A DNA stretch of 64,000 nt from Solobacterium sp. (GCA_017469885.1 JAFUFO010000019.1:1-64000); one strand, 5' to 3'. Positions 16,833 through 26,078 are shown, counted from the first letter of the stretch. Notes: generated by a model from the letters alone, not told the origin. Translations and numbers: made by a program.

Positions 16833-17058
16833 TAAAAAACCATCATCTCTGCGGGACGATGGTTGATCGCGGTGCCACCCTGCTTGCCAGATTGTTTCAC
16901 GTGAAACATTTCTGACCTCTCATTGTCCGGATAACGGGCGGGGCCGGAAGGGATTAGCTTCAACTCCGGGGCGGACTTCTTCTTCACCCGTGACAGCTCG
17001 CATCATCCGCTGTCTTTCTGAAAACGGGTTTTCGAATACTTTTCCCCATCAACGTACG
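16833..17058 (-). promoter_or_regulatory. T-box riboswitch (serine)
   Basis: The minus-strand leader contains the T-box sequence AGGGTGGCACCGCG (16868-16881) and ends in a terminator hairpin (AACCATC/GATGGTT then TTTTTT, 16833-16864). The Stem I 3' side reads GTGAAGAAGAAG-TCC-GCCCCGGAG; the UCC at 16973-16975 fits the specifier position and is a Ser codon. It senses uncharged tRNA-Ser upstream of serS. A parS palindrome (16893-16908) lies between Stem I and the antiterminator. Confidence 0.93.
16893..16908. other. parS site (ParB/Noc-family binding site) 2
   Basis: A second perfect TGTTTCACGTGAAACA, identical to the one at 15434-15449, lies in the serS leader. Extension of identity is 19 bp. 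Confidence 0.9.
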
Positions 17059-17063
17059 AGGTC

Positions 17064-17092
17064 ATTTAAACAAATGGACTCCGGTTTGTCAA
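17064..17092 (-). promoter_or_regulatory. serS T-box promoter
   Basis: TTGACA (17087-17092) and TTAAAT (17064-17069) on the minus strand are separated by 17 bp, just upstream of the T-box leader. Confidence 0.8.
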
Positions 17093-17139
17093 GATTCCTT
17101 CTGCTGTGCTAGTATGAGCGGGAAAGCAGGTGGACGAAC

Positions 17140-18063
17140 TTGAAAAAAACAGTGCTGGCCGCAATGTGTCTTCTTCTGATGCTCAGCGGCTGTAATCATA
17201 ATAAAAAAGAGGAAGTTTCCGAAACGGAATACGGTCCGGTTGTCGAACAGGATACCCGTACCGATGAAGAGAAAGAACTGGAGATGATCCAGGGCTGCAT
17301 CAATGATTACAATATCAACCGCATACCGGAAATTGAGGAATATCTGAATACCCAGCTTCATCCGCTTCCGATTGAAGTGGCCTCTCTGCCGGAAATTTCC
17401 AGTCTGAATGATCTGACCGAAGAGCCTTCCTATGAGGAAACCTCCAACGTCAGTTATGCGGGCAGCTATTTAGTAGATAATAAATATAAAATAATATTCC
17501 TTATCTTTGAGCCGACCGGCAATTCCTTCTGGCTGAACGGCCGTGTCCTGTTTCAGATCGATCCTTCACTCGTTGAACAGGACAAACCCGAGTTTACGGA
17601 ATACCGCAATGCGATGTACTATCTCTTAAGCAATGAAAAGCAGGTGCTGAACTGGCTGTACGGTCTGGATCTTGAACTTGGGGAGGAAGGTCCGTTTGAA
17701 GGATATCGGGAAGTGAAATCCATGGGCGGCAGTGTAATTTCTTCCATCGATCAGATCAAATCCATCGCCGAAAGCGTATTTACAAAAGATTATCTCGAAA
17801 AAACGTTCTATTACAGCTGTTTTTACAGTGAAACACCGATGTTCCGGGAAGCCGACGGCAAAGTGTACTGCGCTTCCAGCGATCTGATCAACCAGGAAAC
17901 CTCATATGTCTATAATCCGCACTATATCATTGCGGCAAAGCAGGACGGCAATACGATCTATCTGGATATGCTATCTGACAGTGTGGGTGAAATCCAGCCG
18001 GATATCAAGCGTCTCACGCTGGAAATCACAGACAGCGGATATCGGCTTCCTGCGGCGTATTGA
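17140..18063 (+). CDS. Lipoprotein of unknown function, 307 aa
   Basis: A TTG start at 17140 is preceded by AGGTGG (17128-17133). A lipoprotein signal ends in MLSGC (C18), and the mature protein is acidic and probably mostly beta-stranded with no recognised domain. It is divergent from serS. The 140-bp gap to the next gene holds a promoter of that gene, so it is probably a single-gene unit. Confidence 0.8.
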   Translation: MKKTVLAAMCLLLMLSGCNHNKKEEVSETEYGPVVEQDTRTDEEKELEMIQGCINDYNINRIPEIEEYLNTQLHPLPIEVASLPEISSLNDLTEEPSYEETSNVSYAGSYLVDNKYKIIFLIFEPTGNSFWLNGRVLFQIDPSLVEQDKPEFTEYRNAMYYLLSNEKQVLNWLYGLDLELGEEGPFEGYREVKSMGGSVISSIDQIKSIAESVFTKDYLEKTFYYSCFYSETPMFREADGKVYCASSDLINQETSYVYNPHYIIAAKQDGNTIYLDMLSDSVGEIQPDIKRLTLEITDSGYRLPAAY

Positions 18064-18140
18064 TCCGGTTTAAGCATTCATGCATGTTTTATATCATTTT
18101 GTGTTTTGTTTCATTATCTGATACTTTTTTCACAAAAAAG

Positions 18141-18168
18141 TTACGAACCCTATTTTTTGTGGTATACT
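18141..18168 (+). promoter_or_regulatory. Probable promoter of the small basic protein gene
   Basis: TTACGA (18141-18146) and TATACT (18163-18168) are separated by 16 bp. The gene starts 36 bp downstream. Confidence 0.5.
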
Positions 18169-18203
18169 TCAACTGAGGAACGTCTAAGGAGACAGAATAA
18201 ATT

Positions 18204-18455
18204 ATGGCAAAAAAAATGACTGCGTATCAGAAGAAGCTAGAATATAACAATGCCTACAACCGGGAAAATTATCGTTCTTTTTCCATTCGGTACGGCAAGG
18301 AAAACGAGAAGAAGATTATCAGCTGGCTTGAAAAGCAGGAAAGCGTAAAAGGGTATATTACAGACCTGATCGTCGCAGACATGGAAAAGTCCAAAGGTGC
18401 GAAAAAGGCTGTAAAGAAAGCACCTGCGAAGAAAGCTCCCGCAAAGAAAAAGTAA
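18204..18455 (+). CDS. Small protein with lysine/alanine-rich tail, 83 aa
   Basis: Residues 1-65 are charged and helical (for example YNRENYRSFSIRYGKENEKK), possibly a ribbon-helix-helix-like fold. The last 17 residues alternate KKA, KKAP and AKKK, resembling the tails of histone H1-like and HU-fusion proteins. AAGGAG precedes the start, and its own promoter is visible. A role in DNA binding is inference from the tail; I do not recognise the family. Confidence 0.78.
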   Translation: MAKKMTAYQKKLEYNNAYNRENYRSFSIRYGKENEKKIISWLEKQESVKGYITDLIVADMEKSKGAKKAVKKAPAKKAPAKKK

Positions 18456-19101
18456 TACTTACAGGATTTATCTGTCACTTCAGAATTACGCCGATGCGTA
18501 ATTCTTTATTTTGCAATGCAGGTTCATGCGTGCATGTTTTGCGCCGTCAGCGCAGTCTTCTCAGTTTTTTATCATGCATGTCTTTCTGCATTTACTTTAT
18601 CCGGCAGCTCCCTGTATTGTTCCGTGTTCCGGATTCAGTTCCGTTTTCAATATTCGTTTTTCCGTTCTCTCTTTTTTTGCGAATCCATTTTTTTCGAATC
18701 CGGATTTTTCCGGTTCTGTTTTTCTGTTCTTTTCTTTTTTCGTTTCCGGTTATCAATTTCTGATTTTTCAATTTTGATTTTCTTCCTCTGTTTTTACATC
18801 CCTGCATGCATGTTTTTCCGTGTTCCGGTTTGGACCGGAAAGAGTCACGAAACTGACGCAGAAACGGCATTGTGAAGCCTTGCGGGTTTTCACACAAAAG
18901 CAGAAAACCGACAGACTACCGCTATAAAAAAGAGGGGTCAACCGTCAGTCGACTGTCCTTTGCCGGTTTTCCTGCAGAAAGATGCCATAATGAAGCTGCG
19001 CAACCATCAGTTGCGGGAAAATTCTCGTAAACGCACCCGCCGGTTGGTAGAAAAATCTTCCTGATTTCCTCAGAATATATAATGAAGAGGGGGATCAGCC
19101 G
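18456..19101. other. Non-coding region with a pyrimidine-rich tract
   Basis: About 646 bp without a supportable gene. From about 18545 to 18815 the plus strand is strongly C/T-biased with degenerate TTCCGTTTT repeats and four GCATG-type palindromes nearby. Further on there is a CAGTCGACTG palindrome at 18946-18955 and a GCAACCATCAGTTGC inverted repeat. A lysine-rich antisense frame (18592-18897) has a composition that simply mirrors the C/T tract. Confidence 0.7.
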
Positions 19102-20166
19102 ATGATCGGAGAAAAAATTGCGGAACTGCGCAGGCAGAACAATATGTCACAGGAAGAACTGGCAGAGCGGCTTGGAATCAGCCGTCAGTCGGTATCCAAA
19201 TGGGAAAGCGGACAGAGTTTGCCGGATATTGAGAAACTTCCGATCCTGTCGGATCTGTTTCATGTCTCCATCGACTATCTGGTCAAAGAGGATACCGTGC
19301 CGGCCACGGTAACCGTTGAACCGGAACAGAAACCGAATGAAGAACCGCTCCGGGAGGAGGAAACCCCGTTTCGGGATGCCCGGTTTCGCGACTGGCAGGA
19401 GAGTGTACGCAAAACGTTCTTTTCGAATGTCCCAAAGGAAGAAACGGGCAAATATATCCTGCGGAAAGAGGAAGCGGAAGAATTCATTTCCCTGCGGGAA
19501 CAGAAGGGGAACCGCATCGCATCCGGCGTAGCGGAATGTGTCGCATCCATTGTCCCCATTATGGCAATGCTGGGAATCAGCCAGCTGGTTCCGTTTGTGA
19601 GTGAAGGATCCGCCGCAACTCTCGGCGTTGTCGGAATGTTTATTATGGTCGCCCATGCGGTTGCCGGCTTTATCAATGCAGCAGCGATCGGAAAACAGTA
19701 TGAATTCCTGAATAAGACAGAGATCCTGCCGGAATATGAGGCAGAAGATCTGATCCGGGACCGCTGTCCTGAAATGAAACGGAAGAGCCGATCCGATATT
19801 ACCGTCGGCGTGGTTCTGTGCATTCTCTCCGTGACTCCGATGTTAATCGGGGCTGCCCTTACGGAAATGACCGATACCCTCGCCTTCTTCTGTGTCGGAC
19901 TGATGTTTCTGATGGTCGCGGAAGCGGTACGTCGTTTTGTAAAAGCCGGATTTGCGTCGGGTACGGTAGACCGGCTCATGCAGAAGGGGGAGTTTTCTGT
20001 TCAGATGAAACAGAGAATGAACTTTGAGACGATTTACTGGACGATTATTACCGTTGTTTATGTTACGTACAGTACGGTCACCGGTTCCTGGCCGACATCC
20101 TGGCTCATCTGGGTGCTCGCCGGAATCGCATGGCCGTATCTGTCCGGAGAAAAGGAAGAGGAATAG
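19102..20166 (+). CDS. XRE regulator fused to a membrane domain
   Basis: The 354-aa product begins with a Cro/C1 helix-turn-helix (MIGEKIAELRRQNNMSQEELAERLGISRQSVSKWESGQ, residues 1-40), followed by a charged linker (about 65-135) and six membrane segments. Such proteins are typical Bacillota membrane-tethered regulators. It is co-transcribed with the next gene (2 bp apart). The signal it responds to is unknown; the companion protein is the best candidate for a partner. Confidence 0.87.
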   Translation: MIGEKIAELRRQNNMSQEELAERLGISRQSVSKWESGQSLPDIEKLPILSDLFHVSIDYLVKEDTVPATVTVEPEQKPNEEPLREEETPFRDARFRDWQESVRKTFFSNVPKEETGKYILRKEEAEEFISLREQKGNRIASGVAECVASIVPIMAMLGISQLVPFVSEGSAATLGVVGMFIMVAHAVAGFINAAAIGKQYEFLNKTEILPEYEAEDLIRDRCPEMKRKSRSDITVGVVLCILSVTPMLIGAALTEMTDTLAFFCVGLMFLMVAEAVRRFVKAGFASGTVDRLMQKGEFSVQMKQRMNFETIYWTIITVVYVTYSTVTGSWPTSWLIWVLAGIAWPYLSGEKEEE

Positions 20167-20168
20167 TT

Positions 20169-20534
20169 ATGGCAAAAGGAAAATGGTTGATAGCGGCAGG
20201 GGCAGTGCTCCTTGCGGCCGCAGGCATCTCCGGTCTCTATTTCAAGCCGTCCCTGAAAAAGACGGTTCTTCTGGAAGAGGCCGGCACAGGCAATGCGTAT
20301 ACCCTGACGGTATATATGATCGGGGACCCGGACTTCCCGTTCGGTGCCGTCGCATGCAGTGCAGTACTAAAAGAGGGTGAAAAGATCATCCGTACGCAGG
20401 ACTTCTCCCTGCATAATGATGGGAAGGTTCCCTCCGCGGAGGACTTCCGCATCACCTGGGCCAAGGACGGTGTCATCCTGCGGGCCCACGCGGAAGAATC
20501 CGATGACGTTGTCATCACCCTGTCCTATCAGTAA
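20169..20534 (+). CDS. Small membrane-anchored protein, 121 aa
   Basis: An N-terminal membrane segment (residues 6-24, WLIAAGAVLLAAAGISGLYF) is followed by an extracytoplasmic domain of mixed strands. The ATG at 20169 lies 2 bp after the previous stop, with GGAAGAGG as ribosome binding site. Function is unknown. Its coupling to the XRE-membrane gene suggests a joint role. Confidence 0.75.
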   Translation: MAKGKWLIAAGAVLLAAAGISGLYFKPSLKKTVLLEEAGTGNAYTLTVYMIGDPDFPFGAVACSAVLKEGEKIIRTQDFSLHNDGKVPSAEDFRITWAKDGVILRAHAEESDDVVITLSYQ

Positions 20535-20540
20535 GCGCAT

Positions 20541-20596
20541 TAAAAAAACAGGATGGAAGGATTCACAGAGGTGAACCGACACATCCTGTTTTTCTT
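20541..20596. terminator. Bidirectional terminator
   Basis: AAAACAGGATG and CATCCTGTTTT are inverted around 20543-20593, with A-run upstream and T-run downstream. It serves both the plus operon and the convergent 730-aa gene. Confidence 0.8.
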
Positions 20597-22787
20597 ATGT
20601 TCCGCGTTTATGCTGTTCGATCCAGTTGTCCATTTCCTGTTCGGCGGTTTCATAGGCGCCGTTTGCCAGGTCGCCGAGGGAATTGACGATCACATCCTTT
20701 TCATCCACCACCAGCTGGATCACATTGCCTTTCGCATCCAGAATCAGTTCCGTATCATCTGCGCCGATCAGCTTCTTCAGATTGTCGCCGGTCTGATCAA
20801 CCACATATTCAAAGGTTCCTTTCGCACCTCCCACCAATCCTTCGGTCAGTACCTTTGTGCCGCGCTTGCCGTCGACCATTGCTTTTCCCATGGCTGTCGC
20901 CGTATTTCCGCCGACGATCGTGACATATTTGGCGACCGGATGATTCACATAATCCTTTGCGATGGAAAGTCCGGAATCCATTCCCGCCTTTAACATTTCC
21001 TTCGCAATCTGTTTACCGCTCTTGCCTTCAATAACCGCTTCAGTTATCGCGCCGGTCTGATCAACCGCAATCGTATAGAGCGCTTTTCCGACTTTTCCGG
21101 CGGTACCGGTCTTTGCGATCACATCGAATGCTTTATCCGTCGCAAACTTCGTCGCATATGCGCCGTAGTACAGCGTATGATAAATGGCCGCACGCCGCTG
21201 CGCAGCTGCGCCTTCGATTTCCGCAAGACGGATATTACGCTCTGCGACGGCCCGTTTGTATTCATCCGAGACTTCCGTCATGCCGTATTTTTTCAGGTTA
21301 TACAGCGATTTTTTCGTTTCTTCATCGATACGGGCCGCCTCATCCAGGTATTCCTGTTTGATCTTTGCGAGCTCCCGGTCAAAGGCGGTCTTTCCCTGTT
21401 CAAGCTTGATGTTCTGTTTATCGATATATTCCCGGTCACGTTTCCGCTGTTCCATCCATTCCGCAGTCCGTTCCGGATCGAGAACCCGGGTGCCGTCCAC
21501 GCTTACCCAGTACCCTTTACTTGTTTCATGATAAACCGTCTCCGCACCGGTCGCCGGATCAGTCACGATGATACATCCCGCAAGCCGGAAACGCATGTCA
21601 ACTTGCATCAGATTCTGGAAGTTGAAGATGATATTGCCGTAGTTTGGCACATCATTGGACAGCGGCGCATAGACGGCCGCAGCCATCCAGTGATCCATAT
21701 ATTCCTGTTTCCGCACCTTGAGGAATTTACCGGCCTGGACACGGATCATCCTGGTATATTCATCCTGGTCCGTCTCCGTTCCGTCTTTCTCGATTTTTAC
21801 GATTTTGGCATAAACCGCTTTCGTATCTCCCGCACAGATCCGGTCACCGAATTCCTTGTAGACCCGCATTTCAAACTTCGGGATCTCCTCATCGAATTCT
21901 TCTTCCGTTTCCTGATTCCGTTTCTGACGCGGGGTTTTATTCCGGTTTCTGCGCGCAAGATAGATCAGTGCGCCGCCAAGTCCCAGCGCACCTGCGATGG
22001 CCGCAGGAATGGAGAATCCCCGTTCTCCGGATTCCGGAGCGGCGTCAGTATGGATTACGGCCGGTGTCACGGCAGGTTTGCGTTCCTCTTCGGAATAATG
22101 CACTTCCAGCAGGCGGAAGTAGATATCCACCAGCTTGTGATCCGAGTAAACATATATCAGCGGGTCATCCTTATACGGCCGCTCCAGACCATAACCCTGA
22201 TTGGAGATATACCGCTGGTCTTCGGAAATCGTATAGTGCTGCGTTCCGGCAAGGGTAAGATTTGAATCGAACGCAAGCCGTCCGTCAAAGGTAAAGTCAA
22301 TCGTTCCGGTATAGATTCTGCGGGAGACTTCCCAGCCTGCACTTCCTTTTGAATTTGCCGGATGAGAGATCACAAGATCTGCATATTCATCCGGATACTC
22401 ATCCCAGGAAACCGATACATCGCCGTTGGTGTGATCAATGGGCTGTGTATAAAAATCCGGATCGTAGTAATCCCAGCAGTCGATATACAGCATTCCGACA
22501 TTCCAGGTATACGGCACATCTTTCTGCAGGGTGATCGTCTCACTGTGATAGGCATAGTGCTGCGGATCGCCGAACACCGTTTCATCACTGTATGCATGCA
22601 TACCTGCCGTATAGGCGAGCTCAATGCGGATCGCATCCGGTGTTCCGCTGTGTCCCGCCGGACGGAAGTAATCCGTATCCGCTTTAAACCAGCCGTATTC
22701 CTCCGCGTTTACAGGAATGACGCAAAGGGGAAGAAGATACGATACGCTGAGAAGCAGCGCAGATAACAGTCCGAGGATCCGTTTCAT
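20595..22787 (-). CDS. Large membrane protein, 730 aa, unknown
   Basis: A signal peptide (about 1-28) is followed by an extracytoplasmic domain (about 30-255), a membrane segment (about 258-280), and a C-terminal half that includes a charged coiled-coil (about 450-560) and a glycine- and alanine-rich region (about 570-690) recalling long toxin or glycine-rich helical domains. I do not recognise the family. It overlaps the previous gene by 4 bp (ATGA), so the two are coupled. The tail region is a candidate for an export-linked or polymorphic function, but that is inference. Confidence 0.75.
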   Translation of the reverse strand: MKRILGLLSALLLSVSYLLPLCVIPVNAEEYGWFKADTDYFRPAGHSGTPDAIRIELAYTAGMHAYSDETVFGDPQHYAYHSETITLQKDVPYTWNVGMLYIDCWDYYDPDFYTQPIDHTNGDVSVSWDEYPDEYADLVISHPANSKGSAGWEVSRRIYTGTIDFTFDGRLAFDSNLTLAGTQHYTISEDQRYISNQGYGLERPYKDDPLIYVYSDHKLVDIYFRLLEVHYSEEERKPAVTPAVIHTDAAPESGERGFSIPAAIAGALGLGGALIYLARRNRNKTPRQKRNQETEEEFDEEIPKFEMRVYKEFGDRICAGDTKAVYAKIVKIEKDGTETDQDEYTRMIRVQAGKFLKVRKQEYMDHWMAAAVYAPLSNDVPNYGNIIFNFQNLMQVDMRFRLAGCIIVTDPATGAETVYHETSKGYWVSVDGTRVLDPERTAEWMEQRKRDREYIDKQNIKLEQGKTAFDRELAKIKQEYLDEAARIDEETKKSLYNLKKYGMTEVSDEYKRAVAERNIRLAEIEGAAAQRRAAIYHTLYYGAYATKFATDKAFDVIAKTGTAGKVGKALYTIAVDQTGAITEAVIEGKSGKQIAKEMLKAGMDSGLSIAKDYVNHPVAKYVTIVGGNTATAMGKAMVDGKRGTKVLTEGLVGGAKGTFEYVVDQTGDNLKKLIGADDTELILDAKGNVIQLVVDEKDVIVNSLGDLANGAYETAEQEMDNWIEQHKRGT

Positions 22788-23545
22788 CGCAGGCCTCCCA
22801 GCGACTGAATGCTTTTTCCAAGGATCCGCGCATTGTGTTCCGGCAGCTGAATCCGCAGGGTGCCCGCTTTCTTCGGCGCCTGTACTTTTACGGTCTGACT
22901 CATCAGTTCAGCCGCTGTGTTCATCGACTTCTGTACCATGCGTGCAGGTGTTTTTGTACGGGTTATTCCTGCGGCCGGCTGTTTTACCGACGGCGGAACA
23001 GAACGCAGCGGGGAAGGCTGTGAAGGAACCGGTGCGCCGGTGAGTACCGCAAGCAGATCTGCCGCACTTCCAAGGGTATAGAGTTCCGTACTGCCGTTTA
23101 CGACGACGGTATGTCCGTTTTTCCCCATCGCCGCAGAAGAAAGAACCGCACGGGGAAGCCGTGCTGTCTGTTTCGCCGCAGGAAAGCGAACCGTGTCGCC
23201 TTTGGAAAAGCGATTCAGAAGATTGTTCAGATCCGAAGCTTTTCCTTTCATTTCATGTATGGTCAGTCCGGTGCTGTCCAGTTCATAAAACATGCATTTT
23301 CCGCCTCCGCCGAACACGTTCCGCAGAATAAACAGCACAACGCGCCAGAAGGCAGTCAGGAATACAAAAGTGGAAATGGTTCCGAAGGCATCATAAAACT
23401 CATCGATGATCAGGGTAAGAATACATAATGCCGGAAATCCGATCATGACGACCTTCTCAAGAAATGAGAAAAGTCCGGCTGCTCTGCCCGGGGTTTCTCC
23501 CGTCCACCGGATGACCCCATCCGGGCACTGGTAAATGGTATTCAC
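22784..23545 (-). CDS. Membrane protein with two segments, 253 aa
   Basis: The frame is open upstream to 23713, but AAAGGAGGA precedes the GTG at 23545, so I start there. Two membrane segments lie around residues 30-80 (PALCILTLIID and TFVFLTAFWRVVLFILR), followed by a predicted soluble region and a proline-rich, disordered stretch near 190-215. I do not recognise it. It overlaps the 730-aa gene by 4 bp, so they form one operon and perhaps one complex. Confidence 0.72.
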   Translation of the reverse strand: MNTIYQCPDGVIRWTGETPGRAAGLFSFLEKVVMIGFPALCILTLIIDEFYDAFGTISTFVFLTAFWRVVLFILRNVFGGGGKCMFYELDSTGLTIHEMKGKASDLNNLLNRFSKGDTVRFPAAKQTARLPRAVLSSAAMGKNGHTVVVNGSTELYTLGSAADLLAVLTGAPVPSQPSPLRSVPPSVKQPAAGITRTKTPARMVQKSMNTAAELMSQTVKVQAPKKAGTLRIQLPEHNARILGKSIQSLGGLR

Positions 23546-23742
23546 ACAAAAATCCTCCTTTCCGGAGATTCCGTATTTATAGATATTTTCTGTATGTTCT
23601 TCTGACTTCAGCGTACCATCCATTCTCACCGCGTCTGTGGACTGTCGGTTTAAAAAAATGCCAAAACCGGTAACATTTCCACAAGGACGTCCTTCATGAA
23701 ATAATGAATTCATAAGAAGTAAGCAGAAAAGGAGATCATAAT

Positions 23743-24933
23743 ATGGCTAATTTCTGTCCGCAATGCGGGTCTCCCACGAACCCGAAAAATGCATTCTGTG
23801 AAAACTGCGGTGCCAAACTGATCATTATTGAAGAACCGCAGGTCACCCAGGAAATCAAACCGGAACCGCCGGTCAGTGAACCGATTTCCGCACCGGAGGA
23901 GTATATAAGCACGGATCTTCCGGAGACTCCGGAGTACCCTTCCGATACGCCGGCAGCTCCTCAGGATGACTTCGTCATTCCGCGTCCCGGTGCCGCAGGT
24001 AATTCCGGTCCGGTTTCTCCGCAGCCAGCTCAGAAACCCAATCCGTTCATTCAGCCGACCGGCGGAAATCCGTCTTCGGTGATTCCTCCTGCGGGCAATC
24101 CGTCCTCTGTGATTCCGCCCGCATCCGGACCGGTGCGTACATCCGGAAAATCCCTGATTCCGGTCATTCTGGGTCTGATCGCACTGCTTGCGGTTGCGCT
24201 GTTCTTCCTGATGCGCAAGCCGAAACAGCCGGATCCGGTGACGGTATCCACGCCGGAACCGACACCGTTTACGATCACAACGCCGGATATTCAGATTCCG
24301 ACTGCGCCCGCACTCTCCGAACCGACGATTTCAGAGCCTGATAATAACGATATTTCGCAGGGCATGCCGTATTTTGTTCAATATGACATTTCGTGTGATG
24401 CGACCGTCAATGAAGATTACAAATATCCCGGCTTGTATGATGATGGAACTGATGAGACCGCATATGGTACTTTGACCTTTCTGTACTATGATTCCAATCC
24501 GGCGGATGATGAACTGATTGCCTTTGGAAAAGAGAATGGGATGGATCTTGAAGGATATGACCGCCGGATGCTCTCGTCACAGATTGATTTCACCCAGGCA
24601 GATGCCAAAGACCGGGGCGTTCTGGTCACCCGGTATATCGGCGACTACTATGACATGAACCTGCTCAATGAGACCTTTGAAACACTGACAGATTCCGAAG
24701 GAGAAACGTACTATCGGTATGAGGTGGATAATCACGGAAAACGGCAGTATGTTTATTACTTTATTGAAGATGAATGGAAGGACTGGGGAACCTATCTGGA
24801 ATATACCGAAACCGATTATTTCCTGATTCCGGCAGATTATGACGGTGTCATCCGCGGGTTTGTAAATCCGCTGATCGAAGATCCTTCCATCGACAACCAG
24901 CCCGAAAACAATTTCCTGTTCCGAATCCAGTGA
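23743..24933 (+). CDS. Zinc-ribbon membrane protein, 396 aa
   Basis: A cytoplasmic zinc ribbon with C5, C8, C19 and C22 (FCPQCG, FCENCG) is followed by a proline-rich disordered linker with two near-identical GGNPSSVIPPA/GNPSSVIPPAS copies (about 100-125), a membrane segment (about 138-158), and an extracytoplasmic domain. This layout is that of Bacillota zinc-ribbon membrane proteins of unknown role. It is divergent from the 253-aa gene. Confidence 0.82.
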   Translation: MANFCPQCGSPTNPKNAFCENCGAKLIIIEEPQVTQEIKPEPPVSEPISAPEEYISTDLPETPEYPSDTPAAPQDDFVIPRPGAAGNSGPVSPQPAQKPNPFIQPTGGNPSSVIPPAGNPSSVIPPASGPVRTSGKSLIPVILGLIALLAVALFFLMRKPKQPDPVTVSTPEPTPFTITTPDIQIPTAPALSEPTISEPDNNDISQGMPYFVQYDISCDATVNEDYKYPGLYDDGTDETAYGTLTFLYYDSNPADDELIAFGKENGMDLEGYDRRMLSSQIDFTQADAKDRGVLVTRYIGDYYDMNLLNETFETLTDSEGETYYRYEVDNHGKRQYVYYFIEDEWKDWGTYLEYTETDYFLIPADYDGVIRGFVNPLIEDPSIDNQPENNFLFRIQ

Positions 24934-24995
24934 TTCCGATATCATAGTTCTGTGAATCTGTACGTACGAATTCCATCAGATCACAGGAGAATTGT

Positions 24996-26012
24996 ATGAG
25001 TAAGATCAATGTCATCGGTGCCGGCACCTGGGGCATGGCACTGGCAAGAATGCTTTCCAACAGCGGCCATGAAGTGAAGGTATGGTCTGCGCTGCCGGAG
25101 GAAATCGAACAGCTGAAGACCACCCGCAGACAGAAGAACCTGCCGGATATGGTCATTCCGGACGAAATCATCTTCACAGATCAGATTGAAGACGTCTGTG
25201 AAGGGGATGCTCTGTTTCTTTTTGCGGTACCTTCCGTCTTTGTACGAAGCACTGCCCATCGCTTTGCGCCGTATGTGAAGGAAGGGCAGATCATTGTGGA
25301 TGTGGCCAAGGGAATTGAAGCGGATACCCTCATGACCATGAGTGAAGTCATCCATTCGGAAATCCCGCAGGCAGGAGTAGTCGCATTGTCCGGACCGACC
25401 CATGCGGAGGAAGTCGCAAAAGACCTTCCGACCACGATCGTCTCCGCCAGTCCGGATCTCGCCCTGGCAGAACAGGTACAGCGCATCTTCTCCAATTCCG
25501 TAATGCGGGTCTACACCAATATTGATATCAAGGGTGTTGAACTGTGCGGCGCACTGAAGAATATCATTGCGCTGGCATCGGGTATCTCGATCGGCCTTGG
25601 CTATGGAGACAACACCAGGGCAGCCATCATTACCCGCGGGCTTACCGAAATGGCACGGCTCGGCATGAAACTTGGCTGTCTGCCGGAGACCTTCTCAGGT
25701 CTTGCGGGCATGGGTGACCTGATTGTCACCGCAACGAGTGTGCACAGCCGAAACAATAAATGTGGCACCCTGATCGGAAAGGGTGTTCCGCCGAAAGAAG
25801 CCGTCCAGCAGGTCGGCATGGTTGTGGAAGGCATCAATGCACTGCCTGCGGCGATGGCGCTTTCCAGAAAGTACAATGTGGAAATGCCGATCACGGAAGC
25901 GGTCAACGCAGTCGTCAATGAAGGCAAGCAGCCTTCCGATGCCGTTCATGAACTGATGGAACGGGAAATGAAGACCGAACTTCCAAAGCCGATCTTTCAG
26001 ATGAATCATTAA
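24996..26012 (+). CDS. gpsA: NAD(P)+-dependent glycerol-3-phosphate dehydrogenase
   Basis: The 338-aa product makes sn-glycerol 3-phosphate from dihydroxyacetone phosphate for phospholipid synthesis. The Rossmann GAGTWGMALARML motif is at residues 5-17, the substrate-binding LSGPTHAEEV near 130 and the catalytic ELCGALKNIIALASG region (K near 190) are all present, with a typical C-terminal helical domain. GGAG precedes the ATG. A bidirectional terminator separates it from gyrA. Confidence 0.96.
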   Translation: MSKINVIGAGTWGMALARMLSNSGHEVKVWSALPEEIEQLKTTRRQKNLPDMVIPDEIIFTDQIEDVCEGDALFLFAVPSVFVRSTAHRFAPYVKEGQIIVDVAKGIEADTLMTMSEVIHSEIPQAGVVALSGPTHAEEVAKDLPTTIVSASPDLALAEQVQRIFSNSVMRVYTNIDIKGVELCGALKNIIALASGISIGLGYGDNTRAAIITRGLTEMARLGMKLGCLPETFSGLAGMGDLIVTATSVHSRNNKCGTLIGKGVPPKEAVQQVGMVVEGINALPAAMALSRKYNVEMPITEAVNAVVNEGKQPSDAVHELMEREMKTELPKPIFQMNH

Positions 26013-26021
26013 TTAGCAACA

Positions 26022-26072
26022 TAAAAACCTCTTCGGTGAATTCATTGAATATGAATCACGAAGAGGTTTTTC
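26022..26072. terminator. Bidirectional terminator between gpsA and gyrA
   Basis: AAAAACCTCTTCG (26023-26035) pairs with CGAAGAGGTTTTT (26059-26071), with an inner stem around GTGAATTCAT, so it can stop both convergent genes. Confidence 0.9.
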
Positions 26073-26078
26073 TTGTGG

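Noticed and set aside
18592-18897. A lysine/arginine-rich 101-codon minus-strand frame
   Set aside because: It is the reverse translation of a C/T-biased tract, lacks a ribosome binding site and shows no fold.
21177-22265. A 362-codon plus-strand frame opposite the 730-aa gene
   Set aside because: It has no start signal or domain, and the minus-strand gene has a signal peptide and a coupled start.
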